DNA of 64,000 bases from Lineus longissimus. Taxonomy: Eukaryota; Nemertea; Pilidiophora; Heteronemertea; Lineidae. Every line of letters starts with the position of its first letter. Position 1 is the stretch's first letter. Of the stretch, positions 62,816 to 64,000 are shown piece by piece. The notes beneath the pieces were generated by a model. The model searched no databases. It was given only the letters and a program-made list of their open reading frames with translations, and was not told the origin of the DNA. The translations under genes and the position numbers were made by a program. The DNA lies in assembly GCF_910592395.1 (NCBI RefSeq), contig NC_088311.1, forward strand, positions 25,514,646 to 25,578,645, in the 5' to 3' direction.

Positions 62816-63630
62816 AGTTTTGCGTAGATTTTGCTTAGTGAAGTTACTAAATACAAACAGCATCTTTTGATACAAATGGACAGAATGGTTCATATTTGTA
62901 TGTGCATTTTTGCTCTAAAATAGACGACTTATAACCATGCGCCTGTTCATAAATGTGACTGTCAAATATGAGATATATGTTGTACACATTTGAAGTTATC
63001 CATTGCTATAACAGGCGTTATTTAAGAGAATGGCGAACCAAAAGACTGACATGCTTTCCTACCCTGTAGACTACCTGCCAAATGAATGAGAAATATATAA
63101 ACATACGACATCCAACGTCTTCCTGACTTGACACTGCCAGGTCTGACTAGAACTGCTCGATCTCTGCTTCCATGTCTTCACTCGAAACACAGGCCATGAC
63201 ATATTATGATATATCGATTATGACTTGCTGAGGAAATGCTAATATTTGTACCGAACCCAACACGCCTGGAAAGGCCTATGATTAGTGGATCTAATGTGGT
63301 GACAAAACTGCTCATGTCAGTCAACGATAACATAGCAGGACGACACTTGATAGAAACTACACCAACCAGGCCAGCTTGGCAAGCCTGACCAGTGACCATG
63401 GTGACATTGACTACGTAAATGACCTTACCTTAGTAGCTTATCCGGTTATCAATCCTCAACGTGAATATCATTCTTTTATTATCCACGCTGAGATATGAAA
63501 GCTATTATCCTTCCACATATCATTTAATATCCACAGTTGTCAAGGGTTACGTGCTGTATCATATGATAATGGCAGACTGGTGTGGGCTTGCGTTGACTTG
63601 ATTGGAAATCAGTGGCAGGCCGCTACAGAA
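62816..63630. other. Non-coding stretch, nothing recognised
   Basis: No supported exon or repeat. Confidence 0.4.
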
Positions 63631-63633
63631 ACA

Positions 63634-63715
63634 GGTGATACATCTCGATGCAGGCAGAGTTCGCCAAGGGCAGATGCAGGTATTACATCTGGATGCAGGC
63701 AGAATTCACTAAGAA
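63634..63715. repeat. Imperfect direct duplication, about 46 bp x 2
   Basis: Copies share GATGCAGGCAGA(G/A)TTC and TACATCT(C/G)GATG. Confidence 0.75.
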
Positions 63716-63717
63716 CA

Positions 63718-64000
63718 GATACGTAAACAAACGACCCCACATATCACAAGGGATGAACCAAAGTATGGTCCATTCAACACTTACCAAGACGTAAACAAAC
63801 GGCCCCACATGTCACAAGGGATGAACTAAAGCATGGTCCATTCAACACTTACCAAGACGTAAACAAACGGCCCCACATGTCACAAGGGATGAACTAAAGC
63901 ATGGTCAATTCCATACTTACCAAAACATAAACAAACGGCCTCACGTATCACAAAAGATGAACTAAAGTATGGTCAATTCAACACTTACCAAGACGTAAAC
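63718..64000. repeat. Minisatellite, 68 bp x 4 or more, cut by the window edge
   Basis: The unit contains ACGTAAACAAACGGCCCCAC, TCACAAGGGATGAACTAAAG and TTCAACACTTACCAAG. On the minus strand every unit carries CTTG|GTAAGTGTTG, a strong 5' splice-site match, so the array may copy the donor of an exon beyond position 64000. Confidence 0.9.

Overview
The window is metazoan nuclear DNA. Genes are split into many short exons with GT-AG introns, 3' ends carry AATAAA or ATTAAA, and proteins are animal families (a nucleoporin, an R3H-domain protein, a secreted ShK-domain protein, a PDZ-ligand membrane protein). A marine invertebrate, perhaps a lophotrochozoan, fits, but I cannot name the species. About a quarter of the window is tandem minisatellite DNA with 28-138 bp units.

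Layout. (1) 1-2.95 kb, + strand: last two coding exons and 3' UTR of an R3H-domain gene. (2) 3.66-5.57 kb, + strand: a complete five-exon secreted protein with two cysteine-rich modules and two ShK domains. (3) 25.6 down to 6.29 kb, - strand, convergent with (2): a complete NUP155 gene. I resolved 28 coding exons whose phases all join and which sum to 1409 residues plus stop. (4) 25.6-36.1 kb: no gene found; minisatellites, a mariner-like non-autonomous element and an inverted-repeat element. (5) 54.9 (or further) down to 36.1 kb, - strand: the 3' part of a single-pass membrane protein with one transmembrane exon, an 855-residue cytoplasmic tail and a C-terminal PDZ ligand. (6) 55-64 kb: mostly minisatellites, probably introns or upstream DNA of gene (5).

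The most unusual feature is that several minisatellites start inside a coding exon and copy its splice site. The 4.4-kb intron between NUP155 exons 12 and 13 has no unique sequence: it is about 15 copies of the exon-12 5' splice site followed by about 27 copies of the exon-13 3' splice site, counting the authentic ones. The same architecture occurs at NUP155 exon 16 and at the juxtamembrane exon of gene (5). Every one of the seven arrays or duplications in NUP155 introns overlaps an exon or lies within about 80 bp of one. An exon-edge-anchored origin of minisatellites, and the problem of splicing accurately through such arrays, is the candidate undescribed phenomenon here.
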